From Deltaproteobacteria bacterium (GTDB lineage Bacteria; Desulfobacterota; BSN033; UBA1163), in contig JAGXTA010000049.1 in assembly GCA_018333535.1 (NCBI GenBank), forward strand, positions 1-48,556: a stretch of 48,556 nucleotides of DNA, in the 5' to 3' direction. Positions 41,073-48,556 of the stretch are shown in pieces (positions within the stretch are counted from its first letter, which is position 1; each line of letters begins with the position of its first letter). The notes beneath the pieces are model-generated. The model did not search any database and was not told the origin of the DNA. It saw nothing but the letters and a program-made list of their open reading frames with translations. Both the position numbers and the translations under genes were made by a program.

Positions 41073-42365
41073 CTAACCCATAAACAGCCTGGGAAAAAAT
41101 AGAGATATTTCGGGTATATATGTAATCAGGACCAGTCCCAGAAGGGAGACAAAAAGGAAAGGAAGAACAGCCAGGGAGAGTTCATCCATGGTCATCCCTG
41201 TTATGCCCTTTGCAACAAAAAGATTATAGGCAAAAGGGGGTGTAATATAACCAATCACAAAATTGACCACCACAATCGTCCCAAAATGAGTTGGGTCAAT
41301 TCCAAGTTTAATGGCAATCGGATGTAGAATCGGTGCAAGGATCACGATCGCTGCAGGGGTATCGAGCAAAGAACCTATGATCAGAAATAATATATTCACA
41401 AATATGAGGAAGATAAACTTACTATGTCCGAGCTCGAGAATGAATTTTGTGCCGACCTCCGGAATGTTCCAGGAGGCCATTAACCAGGCTGGAAGATAAG
41501 CTGCTCCGATAACAAACATGATCATTGCAGAGGTTCTGGCAGTTTTTTCCATACAATCCAAAAGCCCTTTCAATGTCAAGGTCCGTGTCACAAAAAATCC
41601 GACCAGGATAACGTAAATACTTCCAATAGCCCCTGATTCCGTGGGGGTGCAAACCCCTCCATAGATCAATCCGAGCACGACAGCGGGGGCGATTAAACCT
41701 ACTTTTGCCCTCCACGTTGCTCTAAGGATGCCCTTCAAGGAAGGGCCTCTTCCCGAAACTGGGACCTTTTCAATTTTTGCCTTGGTAAAACTCAGGACCA
41801 TCATGAGAAATGCGAGAACCAGACCCGCACCCATACCACCGAGGAAAAGTTTCGTAATGGATTCCTCCACAACAACCCCATAAATGATGAAGGGAATGCT
41901 TGGAGGAATTATTGGACCGAGGATCCCCCCCGAGGCAGCCACCGATACGGCGAACCGTTTTGAATATCCTTTTTTGACCATTTCCGGAATGGCGACCGTT
42001 CCAATGGCAGCAACCGTAGCAGGCCCTGATCCGGAGATGGCGGCAAAGATAGCACTGGCGATAGTCGTCCCCATCGCCAGACCGCCGGCTAAATAACCTA
42101 CCAGTTCATCTGCGAAATCAACCAAAAGTCCAGAAATCTTAGCTTTTTCCATCACAATCCCGAGAAGGACAAAGAAGGGAATAGCGAGATAGGCGAAATG
42201 GTTGATCCCGCTTAAAAAGGTCTGGGCAACCATCATGAAATTCTGATCCATGACAATAAGACCGATGATACCGATAATCCCGAGGGAAAATCCTATGGGA
42301 ATTCCAAAAATGATCAATACGATAAAGAGAATAAAGAGGAGGAGAGAAAGGGTCGCGGGATTCAT
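41073..42365 (-). CDS. dctM: TRAP transporter large permease DctM (second system)
   Basis: The 430-residue protein has the DctM helices and signatures (FGIPIGFSLGIIGIIGLIVM; ASGGILGPIIPPSIPFIIYG; VCTPTESGAIGSIYV; YITPPFAYNLFVAKG). It overlaps dctQ by four bases. It is a different lineage from the 20-21 kb copy. Confidence 0.92.
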   Translation of the reverse strand: MNPATLSLLLFILFIVLIIFGIPIGFSLGIIGIIGLIVMDQNFMMVAQTFLSGINHFAYLAIPFFVLLGIVMEKAKISGLLVDFADELVGYLAGGLAMGTTIASAIFAAISGSGPATVAAIGTVAIPEMVKKGYSKRFAVSVAASGGILGPIIPPSIPFIIYGVVVEESITKLFLGGMGAGLVLAFLMMVLSFTKAKIEKVPVSGRGPSLKGILRATWRAKVGLIAPAVVLGLIYGGVCTPTESGAIGSIYVILVGFFVTRTLTLKGLLDCMEKTARTSAMIMFVIGAAYLPAWLMASWNIPEVGTKFILELGHSKFIFLIFVNILFLIIGSLLDTPAAIVILAPILHPIAIKLGIDPTHFGTIVVVNFVIGYITPPFAYNLFVAKGITGMTMDELSLAVLPFLFVSLLGLVLITYIPEISLFFPRLFMG

Positions 42366-42913
42366 AGTGAACCCCGCTTTTTTTCTGACGATTTCATAAT
42401 CTTAATGATAGACAGCAGTGAATAAAAGAAGATCAGCAAGCCCCCTATCGGCATGGACAGATTTAGCCAAAGCATATTAATGCCTACAGCAGGAGTTTTT
42501 TCAAAGGGAAACATCACCGCATAGGTATATCCGTATATGACCCAAGTGAGGGAAAACAGGGAGATGATGGTCTGAATAAAGATTGTGAACCCCTTACTTA
42601 CCCTGGGACTGAATCGTCTTGATAAAAAACTGAATTCTATATGTTCGCCGCTCTGCGTGAGCAAAACCACACCGAGTAATGTGAACCAAACAAAGAATAT
42701 ACCCGCCACCTCTTCCGGCCAGGAAAGAGCACGACCCACAACATAACGGAAGAAAACTTGAACTACGATAAGGATGACCAGCACCATCCCCTGAAGAGAT
42801 ACTAAGAAGACAATGATCTTATTCAAGTATGTCTCAATCAGTTGCATCATTCTGAAATAAGGGTGTCTTTGCGGGGTAAAAGAGACTGTCCTCTCTTCCC
42901 CCAGTCTGGACAC
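42362..42913 (-). CDS. dctQ: TRAP transporter small permease DctQ (second system)
   Basis: The 183-residue frame has four membrane helices and the DctQ pattern VFFRYVVGRALSWPEEVAGI and GEHIEFSFLSRRFSPRVSKG. The start is uncertain: GTG 42913 lacks a ribosome site, and ATG 42850 (MMQLIETYLNK) would fit family length better. Confidence 0.88.
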   Translation of the reverse strand: MSRLGEERTVSFTPQRHPYFRMMQLIETYLNKIIVFLVSLQGMVLVILIVVQVFFRYVVGRALSWPEEVAGIFFVWFTLLGVVLLTQSGEHIEFSFLSRRFSPRVSKGFTIFIQTIISLFSLTWVIYGYTYAVMFPFEKTPAVGINMLWLNLSMPIGGLLIFFYSLLSIIKIMKSSEKKRGSL

Positions 42914-43013
42914 AAAAGAGGGTTTGGTTCTGTTCGAAATTCATCTCCACTGGAGATTTTTTCCTTGAGCCGCCTGAGAGAATAAATCAAACCTCTGTTT
43001 TGCAAAAGTTCTC

Positions 43014-44036
43014 TTATTTAGAGGTATCTCTTGCTTTGATGATCGTATCTAAAACATCCTTCCCAATTTCATCCTCAAACTTCTTATATAAAGGTTTGAC
43101 CGCCTCCTGGAAGGGTTTCTTGTCAGGCACATCGTTAATGGCCATACCCGTTGTTTTTAGCTTATCGAGGATATCACTTATAATGTCTTTTAATTTGCTT
43201 CGCTCAAAAACTGCCGCCTCTCTCGCAGCCCTCTTAACCATTTCTTTCTCCTCCGACGAAAATTTCTTCCATCTCTGTTCGGAACACATAATGATCAGTG
43301 GAGAATAGGTGTGACCTGTGAGGGAGAGGTATTTGGCAACTTCATGGTATTTATTGGCATAAATCACGGGTATCGGGATTTCAAGCCCATCGATCACTTT
43401 CTGTTGAACGGCGGTAAAGACTTCGCCCCACGGCATGGGTACGGCATTGGAACCAAGTGATTGGAATAGCCCTATATAGATGGGTGTGGTCATCACACGG
43501 AATTTAATGCCCTTGGTATCCTCAGGGGCCTTGATAGGGCGGACATTATTAATCATATGCCTGAAGCCGCCTTCTGAATATCCAAGCCCCACAATATTCA
43601 GACTTTTCAGTTTTTCAAGGAGCATTTCGCCCGCTTTCCCATCCAGAACGGCATGGGCGACTTTTTCATTAGGAAATATAAAGGGAAGATCGAGTGCCAT
43701 AAAAGATTTAATGAATGCTCCGGTGGGCGCATTGGTGATGACCCCTAAATCCATTGTCCCCATAGTCAGGTTTTTGATCATTTCGTTTTCATTGCCGAGT
43801 TGCCCGCTCGGGAATAGATTGACCTTATATTTTTCCTTTGTATAAGTCTCGACCAACTCGGCGATTTTCTTCGACGTGATATAATAGGGATCATTCTCAG
43901 TGGCTGCCGTCACAAATCCGAGCTTTAATTCAATCTTTTGTGCCGAGGCCTGTGAAAGAAATCCAAAAAACAGGAGAGTCAAAAAAATAAGGGAAAGTAA
44001 ATTTCTTCTTGTGATAAAGATTTTTAAAGTTTTCAT
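43014..44036 (-). CDS. dctP: TRAP transporter substrate-binding protein DctP (second system)
   Basis: The 340-residue protein has a signal peptide (MKTLKIFITRRNLLSLIFLT; cleavage near SASAQ-K) and the DctP core (LKLGFVTAATENDPYYITSK; GYSEGGFRHMINNVRPIKAP; KGIKFRVMTTPIYIGLF), with the carboxylate-binding Arg in KFRVM. ATG 44036 follows AAAGGAGG; the longer frame is rejected. It is first in its operon and beside a GntR regulator. Confidence 0.9.
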   Translation of the reverse strand: MKTLKIFITRRNLLSLIFLTLLFFGFLSQASAQKIELKLGFVTAATENDPYYITSKKIAELVETYTKEKYKVNLFPSGQLGNENEMIKNLTMGTMDLGVITNAPTGAFIKSFMALDLPFIFPNEKVAHAVLDGKAGEMLLEKLKSLNIVGLGYSEGGFRHMINNVRPIKAPEDTKGIKFRVMTTPIYIGLFQSLGSNAVPMPWGEVFTAVQQKVIDGLEIPIPVIYANKYHEVAKYLSLTGHTYSPLIIMCSEQRWKKFSSEEKEMVKRAAREAAVFERSKLKDIISDILDKLKTTGMAINDVPDKKPFQEAVKPLYKKFEDEIGKDVLDTIIKARDTSK

Positions 44037-44146
44037 CGTCAAGCCTCCTTTGAAATTTTGTTTGGTGACTCTAAAACTCCTTGGGATCATTTCAAGAGAA
44101 GAGTCCCTCCGCACCACTTTCTTTCAACTCCTTGATGAAAAACCTC

Positions 44147-44902
44147 CTAACCCGTTTGATCCAGGTTAATCCCCAGACGTTTAGCAGCATTCTTCAGATG
44201 AGCGAGAACCATCGCTTGAGCCTTGGCAGGATTTCCCACCGAAATAGCCTCGTATATGGCCACATGTTCCTGCTGCACCAACTGGGGCAAATTGGGGCGG
44301 CGGTTCGAGTGTTCTCTCGCCTTCTGGATCAGCTCCCTGAGTTTACCGTTTAAAAAACGCATCAAGTCCTGAAGATAAGGATTAGCGGTAGCCCTTGCAA
44401 TTATTTGATGGAATTCGAGATCAGGATCTGTTCCGTCCTTCCTTTCTTTCACCGCTCGATCCATCCGTCCCAGATACTCCTTGATGGCCTTTATATCCTT
44501 TTCTTTCCGCCGTTTGGCAGCCAAAGCTGCTGCGTTCCCCTCCAAGATGATGCGGAGCTCATAAAGATGAGAGAGTTCCGCTAAACTTATGTTACTCAGG
44601 TCTTCCAAACGAAATGGACGCTGTTTTTCAAGTTCGGCTATCCTGGCTCCCACCTTTTGTTTGGAATCCAAGAAGCCATCCTGTTTGAGGCGGGCAAAGG
44701 CTTCCCGGATGACGGTTCGACTAACACCGAGGTCTTTCGATAAAGCCGGTTCAGAAGGCAACATCTCTCCTGGTCTCAGATTCCCTTTATGGATCTCAGA
44801 AACCAAAAAATCGGCTATTTGTTCTGAAAGCCCAGATGCCCTTTTGAACTTTCTTGTGGTCCGAAGTTGACTCATTTCAGTTCTTATTACCATAATGGGC
44901 AA
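44147..44902 (-). CDS. GntR family (FadR/FCD) regulator of the second TRAP/GlcD locus
   Basis: The protein has a winged helix (LSEQIADFLVSEIHKGNLRP; PSEPALSKDLGVSRTVIREA) and an FCD domain with possible metal ligands (ELRIILEGNAA; DLEFHQIIA; QEHVAIYEAI; LAHLKNA). Similar regulators (GlcC, LldR) respond to glycolate or lactate. Possible starts are 44902, 44893 and 44875 (MSQLRTTRKF); the last is the closest to family length. It is divergent from glcD, with an operator between. Confidence 0.85.
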   Translation of the reverse strand: MPIMVIRTEMSQLRTTRKFKRASGLSEQIADFLVSEIHKGNLRPGEMLPSEPALSKDLGVSRTVIREAFARLKQDGFLDSKQKVGARIAELEKQRPFRLEDLSNISLAELSHLYELRIILEGNAAALAAKRRKEKDIKAIKEYLGRMDRAVKERKDGTDPDLEFHQIIARATANPYLQDLMRFLNGKLRELIQKAREHSNRRPNLPQLVQQEHVAIYEAISVGNPAKAQAMVLAHLKNAAKRLGINLDQTG

Positions 44903-44923
44903 AATCTGTCAAGAAAAAAATAG

Positions 44924-44955
44924 TATTGTCATACAATATTATAATATGCTAATAT
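44924..44955 (+). promoter_or_regulatory. GntR operator overlapping a glcD promoter
   Basis: TATTGT-CAT-ACAATA (44924-44938) is a perfect 15-bp dyad containing TTGTCATACAA, matching TnGTnnnACnA of FadR-type operators. TTGTCA (44926-44931) also serves as a -35 box for TAATAT (44950-44955), spacing 18. Binding would occlude the promoter. Confidence 0.6.
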
Positions 44956-45042
44956 ATACGGAGAGCAAGGGGAATATTCAGTTAACCTTCCAATGTATCT
45001 TTTGCTCTGAATCCAAGAGGGAGCATAGACCAGGAGCGGGTA

Positions 45043-46422
45043 ATGGAGGACTGCATAAAACAGGCTTTGATGGAGATCGTGGGGCTGGAGAACTTTACTG
45101 ATGATTTGATCGAGTTGGTTCCCTATTCCTATGATGCCTCAGACCATGACCATCGGCCTGAGGTGGCTGTTTGGCCAACCAGCACAGAACAGGTTTCCAA
45201 TATTCTCATTCTCGCAAATGGTCACCTTTTTCCCGTTACACCTCGGGGAGCGGGAACAGGGCTTTCTGGAGGCGCTGTCCCAGTTCGTGGAGGTTTAATT
45301 ATGGATCTGTGTAAGATGAACAGAATTATTGATATTCGGATCGCCGATCGTCAAGTCATCGTAGAACCCGGAGTGGTCTATGCCGATCTTGAAAATGCTC
45401 TTGCTCCCCATGGTTTTTTCTTCCCTCCCGACCCTTCAAGCAGCAGTGTGTGTACGTTGGGTGGAAATGTGGCTACCAATGCAGGAGGAATCCGAGGAGC
45501 AAAATACGGAACGACGCGTGATTATGTTTTAGGATTGGAGGCCGTTCTGCCAAATGGGCAAGTGATCAGGACAGGGTCAGGGTGCATCAAGTCTTCCTCC
45601 GGTCTTGATTTAACTCGCCTCTTTGTTGGCTCTGAAGGGACCTTGGGCGTAATCACAGAAATCACTCTGAAAATTAACCCTAAACCCATAGAAACAAAGA
45701 CAAGCTTAGCCTCCTTTTCCAATCTTAGCGATGCCGGTCAATCGGTCATCGAGATCATTCACTCTGGAATTCTTCCAAGTGTCCTCGAATTGCTGGATGA
45801 AAATACCATTCAGGTTCTCACGGAACACGGAAAGATAGACCTTCCCCATGCTGCGGCAATGATCCTGGTTGAAACGGATGGATACACCGATGCAGAGACT
45901 TCGTTCCAAATGGATAAAGTGATTGAAGTGTTAAAGAGGAACAATGCAACTGATATCCGGATAGCCAGGTCAGCGAGAGAAGCTAAAGAGTTATGGAAGA
46001 TCCGCAAGTCGATTGGAAGCGTCGCTGCCCAACTTCGAACTCACAACGTCTCAGAGGACGTAACCGTTCCCATTTCAAAGATCGTCGATCTCATGACAGG
46101 GATATCAAATATTGTCCGCCATTATGGCTTGCCTTTTGTGATCTTTGGCCATGCGGGAGATGGAAACCTTCACCCTCGAATTATGTATGACCGCTCTGAT
46201 CCGGATCAGGTTGAGAAACTCCGCATGGCGGTGGAAGAGATTTTTAAACTCACCTGCCGATTAGGGGGGACCCTCAGCGGAGAACATGGGATTGGTTTAG
46301 CTAAGGCGCCTTATTTATCCCTCGAGCATGATTCAATGAGAATGAACTTGATGAGGGCCATTAAAAAATTATTTGATCCTAATAATATCCTCAATCCCGG
46401 CAAAATGGCATTGAGCAATTAA
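45043..46422 (+). CDS. glcD: FAD-linked glycolate/D-lactate oxidase (GlcD family)
   Basis: The 459-residue flavoprotein has the FAD-binding PCMH domain (VAVWPTSTEQVSNILILANG; PRGAGTGLSGGAVPVRGGLI; VCTLGGNVATNAGGIRGAKY) and the C-terminal FAD-linked oxidase domain (FGHAGDGNLHPRIM; GTLSGEHGIGLAKAPYL). It oxidises a 2-hydroxyacid to a 2-oxoacid. CAGGAGC precedes the ATG. No glcE/glcF or Fe-S partner follows, so the electron acceptor is unclear. Likely controlled by the divergent GntR. Confidence 0.9.
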   Translation: MEDCIKQALMEIVGLENFTDDLIELVPYSYDASDHDHRPEVAVWPTSTEQVSNILILANGHLFPVTPRGAGTGLSGGAVPVRGGLIMDLCKMNRIIDIRIADRQVIVEPGVVYADLENALAPHGFFFPPDPSSSSVCTLGGNVATNAGGIRGAKYGTTRDYVLGLEAVLPNGQVIRTGSGCIKSSSGLDLTRLFVGSEGTLGVITEITLKINPKPIETKTSLASFSNLSDAGQSVIEIIHSGILPSVLELLDENTIQVLTEHGKIDLPHAAAMILVETDGYTDAETSFQMDKVIEVLKRNNATDIRIARSAREAKELWKIRKSIGSVAAQLRTHNVSEDVTVPISKIVDLMTGISNIVRHYGLPFVIFGHAGDGNLHPRIMYDRSDPDQVEKLRMAVEEIFKLTCRLGGTLSGEHGIGLAKAPYLSLEHDSMRMNLMRAIKKLFDPNNILNPGKMALSN

Positions 46423-46576
46423 TTGGATGGATGTCTGCAGTCTGTTGAAATTTTACTTTTTCTTTGACTCAACCCTTTCGGAATGCACAGAAGTGGTTAA
46501 TGTTCTTCATTTTCTACATCTTGATATCTCTCCCGCACTATTCTATTTTTTTATAGATGAAAAAAAGAAAGGGTTG

Positions 46577-47782
46577 TCAAAGGTTTTCGATGAGGGCTGA
46601 GGCAAACTCAGAACACTTGACTTTCTTGGCTTTTTTCATCTGTCTGGCAAGATCATAGGTGACGATCTTCTGTGAGATGGTCTTTTCCAGGGCTTTCACA
46701 ATGGCCTCCCCTGCTTCCCTCCAACCCAGGTAATCGAACATCATCGCTCCGGAAAGGATTAAAGAAGAAGGATTGATCACGTCCTGGTCTGCATATTTAG
46801 GCGCACTTCCGTGAGTGGCCTCAAAGACAGCGGCCCGGTCTCCGATATTGGCTCCGGGTGCCATGCCCAAACCTCCCACCTGTGCGGCCAGTGCATCGGA
46901 CATATAATCTCCGTTGAGATTGGGCATGGCCAGGACATCGTACTCTTCAGGCCTTAAGAGGATCTGTTGAAACATGGCGTCTGCAATCCGGTCTTTGATC
47001 ACAATCTTTCCGGAGGGAACCTGCCCCTCCCCGAGGTCGCTCTCCAAAATGATTCTGTCTCCGAATTCCTCCCTGGCCAACTGATATCCCCAATCCCGGA
47101 ATGCACCTTCGGTGAACTTCATGATATTCCCCTTGTGAACCAGCGTGACACTCTTCCGGTTGCGAGAAAATGCATACTGGATGGCCATCCGAACCAGGCG
47201 GTATGTCCCGAATTGGCTGATAGGCTTAATCCCGATTCCGGAATCCCTGCGTACCTTTTTCCCAAACTCCTTCTCCAGAAATTCTATCAATTTCAACGCC
47301 TCTTTGGACCCTTCCTTCCATTCAATCCCCGAATAGACATCTTCGATATTCTCCCGAAAAACCACCATGTCCACCTTCTCTGGATTCTTTAATGGACTCG
47401 GAACCCCGGGAATATACTTCACAGGCCGGATGCAGGCATAGAGGTCGAGCCTCTGCCTCAGCAGAACATTGATGCTTCGAATCCCTCCACCCACCGGAGT
47501 GGTCAGTGGACCTTTAATGCCGATCTTATATTCCCGGATGGCCTCAATTGTTTCCTCAGGAGCCCACTCCCCTTTCAATTGAAAAGCCTTCTCTCCGGCA
47601 TAGACCTCCAGCCAGTGAACCTTCCTCTTTCCTCCGTAACACTTCTCCACAGCCGCATCGAAGACGCGAACCGAAGCCCTCCAGATATCCGGCCCCACCC
47701 CATCCCCTTCAATGAAGGGAATAATAGGGTGATCAGGGACATGCAGTTTTCCGTCGGTGTAATCAATTTTTTCTCCAGACAT
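46577..47782 (-). CDS. icd: NADP-type isocitrate dehydrogenase
   Basis: The 401-residue enzyme matches the bacterial homodimeric family: [14 protein letters not shown], the substrate loop [72 protein letters not shown] and [11 protein letters not shown]. It converts isocitrate to 2-oxoglutarate, which KorDABC can oxidise or, run in reverse, make. It is convergent with glcD and apparently monocistronic. Confidence 0.93.
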   Translation of the reverse strand: MSGEKIDYTDGKLHVPDHPIIPFIEGDGVGPDIWRASVRVFDAAVEKCYGGKRKVHWLEVYAGEKAFQLKGEWAPEETIEAIREYKIGIKGPLTTPVGGGIRSINVLLRQRLDLYACIRPVKYIPGVPSPLKNPEKVDMVVFRENIEDVYSGIEWKEGSKEALKLIEFLEKEFGKKVRRDSGIGIKPISQFGTYRLVRMAIQYAFSRNRKSVTLVHKGNIMKFTEGAFRDWGYQLAREEFGDRIILESDLGEGQVPSGKIVIKDRIADAMFQQILLRPEEYDVLAMPNLNGDYMSDALAAQVGGLGMAPGANIGDRAAVFEATHGSAPKYADQDVINPSSLILSGAMMFDYLGWREAGEAIVKALEKTISQKIVTYDLARQMKKAKKVKCSEFASALIENL

Positions 47783-47831
47783 TTTCTTCCCTTGCTATTT
47801 ATTTTCTATCTTCTTTACCGGTGAATCCAAC

Positions 47832-48257
47832 CTACTTGATCATTAATTGAATCATTAAATTCAAAAATTCACTGGGAGTAACAATTTGGGTATGATGGAA
47901 TTCTTTAACAGGAAAGTGGTGGATATTTCCAGTGATGAGGAAATCGGCTTTCGCTTCTAATGCACATTCTAAAAAAGCATTGTCGGCTGGTTCTTTAGCA
48001 ACGTCATAAATTAAAACTTTAGGCACAACCCATAAAGCACGTCTTGTAAATATAGAAAGAAGTTTTTTTACTTCTGCCTCGTCCAGACCCTTGAATTTAT
48101 CTCGTGCCAAAACCTCTTTATATTCAGTAAAGATTTCTTTGCTCAAACAAACCGTACAGTCACCTTGAATGAAAAGAGAGAGAGTTAAAGCTGGATTGCT
48201 CTGGGGCTTGAGGAGCGCTGAAACAACGACGTTGGTGTCAACCACAATTCGGAGCAT
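47832..48257 (-). CDS. Orphan PIN-family toxin component
   Basis: The 141-residue PIN protein of the COG1569 type (VVDTNVVVSALLKPQSNPAL; PADNAFLECALEAKADFLIT with GNIHHFP) retains the acidic residues D7, E45-region, D90-region and D105-region. No antitoxin gene is visible. Upstream of its ATG there is no ribosome site; instead the left end of an insertion sequence begins within a few tens of bases, which may have removed the antitoxin. Confidence 0.75.
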   Translation of the reverse strand: MLRIVVDTNVVVSALLKPQSNPALTLSLFIQGDCTVCLSKEIFTEYKEVLARDKFKGLDEAEVKKLLSIFTRRALWVVPKVLIYDVAKEPADNAFLECALEAKADFLITGNIHHFPVKEFHHTQIVTPSEFLNLMIQLMIK

Positions 48258-48286
48258 ATTGTCAATAACTATTTGATAACGTTCAC

Positions 48287-48324
48287 GACATCGTGGACAA
48301 ATTTAATGCTCAGGACATCGTGGA
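48287..48324. repeat. Direct repeats at insertion sequence left end
   Basis: GACATCGTGGA occurs at 48287-48297 and 48314-48324, just inside the presumed IS end. ATTGTCAA (48259-48266) and TTGACAAT (about 48336-48343) also face each other. The repeats could be transposase binding sites. Confidence 0.45.
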
Positions 48325-48399
48325 AAAACGTTCTTTGACAATCGAATAGCCACAGCCCGTTATATCATGAACACCCATTTCATATTTAAGGAGGTGTTC

Positions 48400-48556
48400 A
48401 TGAAAAAGAAGATTAAGCAACAAAGGCTAAAAGCTGTACAAAGGTTCTTCGATGGCGAAGATCCAAAAGACATTTGTGCATCTCTTGGTCGTTCGCGATC
48501 ATGGCTGTACAAATGGGTGACACGATATGCCCCTGATAACTCACAATGGGTTGAAG
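48400..48556 (+). CDS. Transposase N-terminus (helix-turn-helix, IS481-like), cut by window edge
   Basis: The open frame starts MKKKIKQQRLKAVQRFFDGE and contains DICASLGRSRSWLYKWVTRY, an N-terminal helix-turn-helix of IS481/IS3-like transposases. AAGGAGG precedes the ATG by five bases. It runs off the right edge without a stop, so the DDE domain is not seen. Confidence 0.65.
   Translation, partial: MKKKIKQQRLKAVQRFFDGEDPKDICASLGRSRSWLYKWVTRYAPDNSQWVE

Overview
The window reads as a chromosomal segment of an anaerobic or facultatively anaerobic bacterium, most like a Desulfobacterota (deltaproteobacterial) lineage. The argument is gene content: ferredoxin-linked 2-oxoacid oxidoreductase (KorDABC), a tungsten-type aldehyde:ferredoxin oxidoreductase with a MoaD-like partner, a molybdenum hydroxylase, two TRAP transporters, B12-dependent radical SAM proteins, rubrerythrin and a multi-PAS histidine kinase, with many small intergenic repeats. 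No rRNA or tRNA was seen, so taxonomy is inference.

Layout. 1-7.6 kb: truncated DUF4338/DruA-like gene at the left edge, a secreted NTF2-like protein, a dead RelE remnant, a VapBC pair, two coupled B12-radical SAM genes convergent with an acyl-CoA ligase, then rubrerythrin. 7.8-11.7 kb: an accessory patch that looks like integron gene cassettes. It holds a methyltransferase-endonuclease fusion followed by an attC-like site, a RelB-YafQ pair, a decayed toxin-antitoxin pair, a small unknown gene followed by a second attC-like site, and the tail of an AAA/DUF4143 ATPase. 11.7-15.5 kb: an M24 peptidase-like protein and a soluble four-PAS histidine kinase. 15.6-33.6 kb: a long minus-strand catabolic block (MoaD-like, AOR, ornithine cyclodeaminase-like, FAD amine oxidase-like, TRAP transporter, GntR regulator, PreA-like, xanthine dehydrogenase-type Mo hydroxylase, nitrilase-type amidase, DUF2848, cupin, ProC), interrupted by a REP-associated transposase. 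33.7-36.1 kb: universal stress protein, deoxynucleoside kinase, a small basic protein, PlsC. 36.4-39.6 kb: korDABC. 40.1-46.4 kb: an amidohydrolase, a second TRAP transporter and a GntR regulator divergent from a glycolate/lactate oxidase. 46.6-48.6 kb: isocitrate dehydrogenase, an orphan PIN toxin, and an insertion sequence cut by the window edge.

How it fits together (inference). The 15.6-33.6 kb block looks like import of a small carboxylated or nitrogenous compound by TRAP, followed by hydroxylation (Mo enzyme), reduction or oxidation (PreA-like, FAD oxidase, OCD, ProC), amide hydrolysis, and oxidation of a resulting aldehyde by AOR with reduced ferredoxin as product. KorDABC and Icd link 2-oxoglutarate metabolism to the same ferredoxin pool. 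The second TRAP cluster probably imports a hydroxy acid that GlcD oxidises under control of the adjacent GntR repressor.

The most unusual features are the cassette-like 7.8-11.45 kb region, the single-polypeptide R-M enzyme within it, and the way small repeats form the 3' ends of several genes (preA-like, xdh large subunit, plsC).
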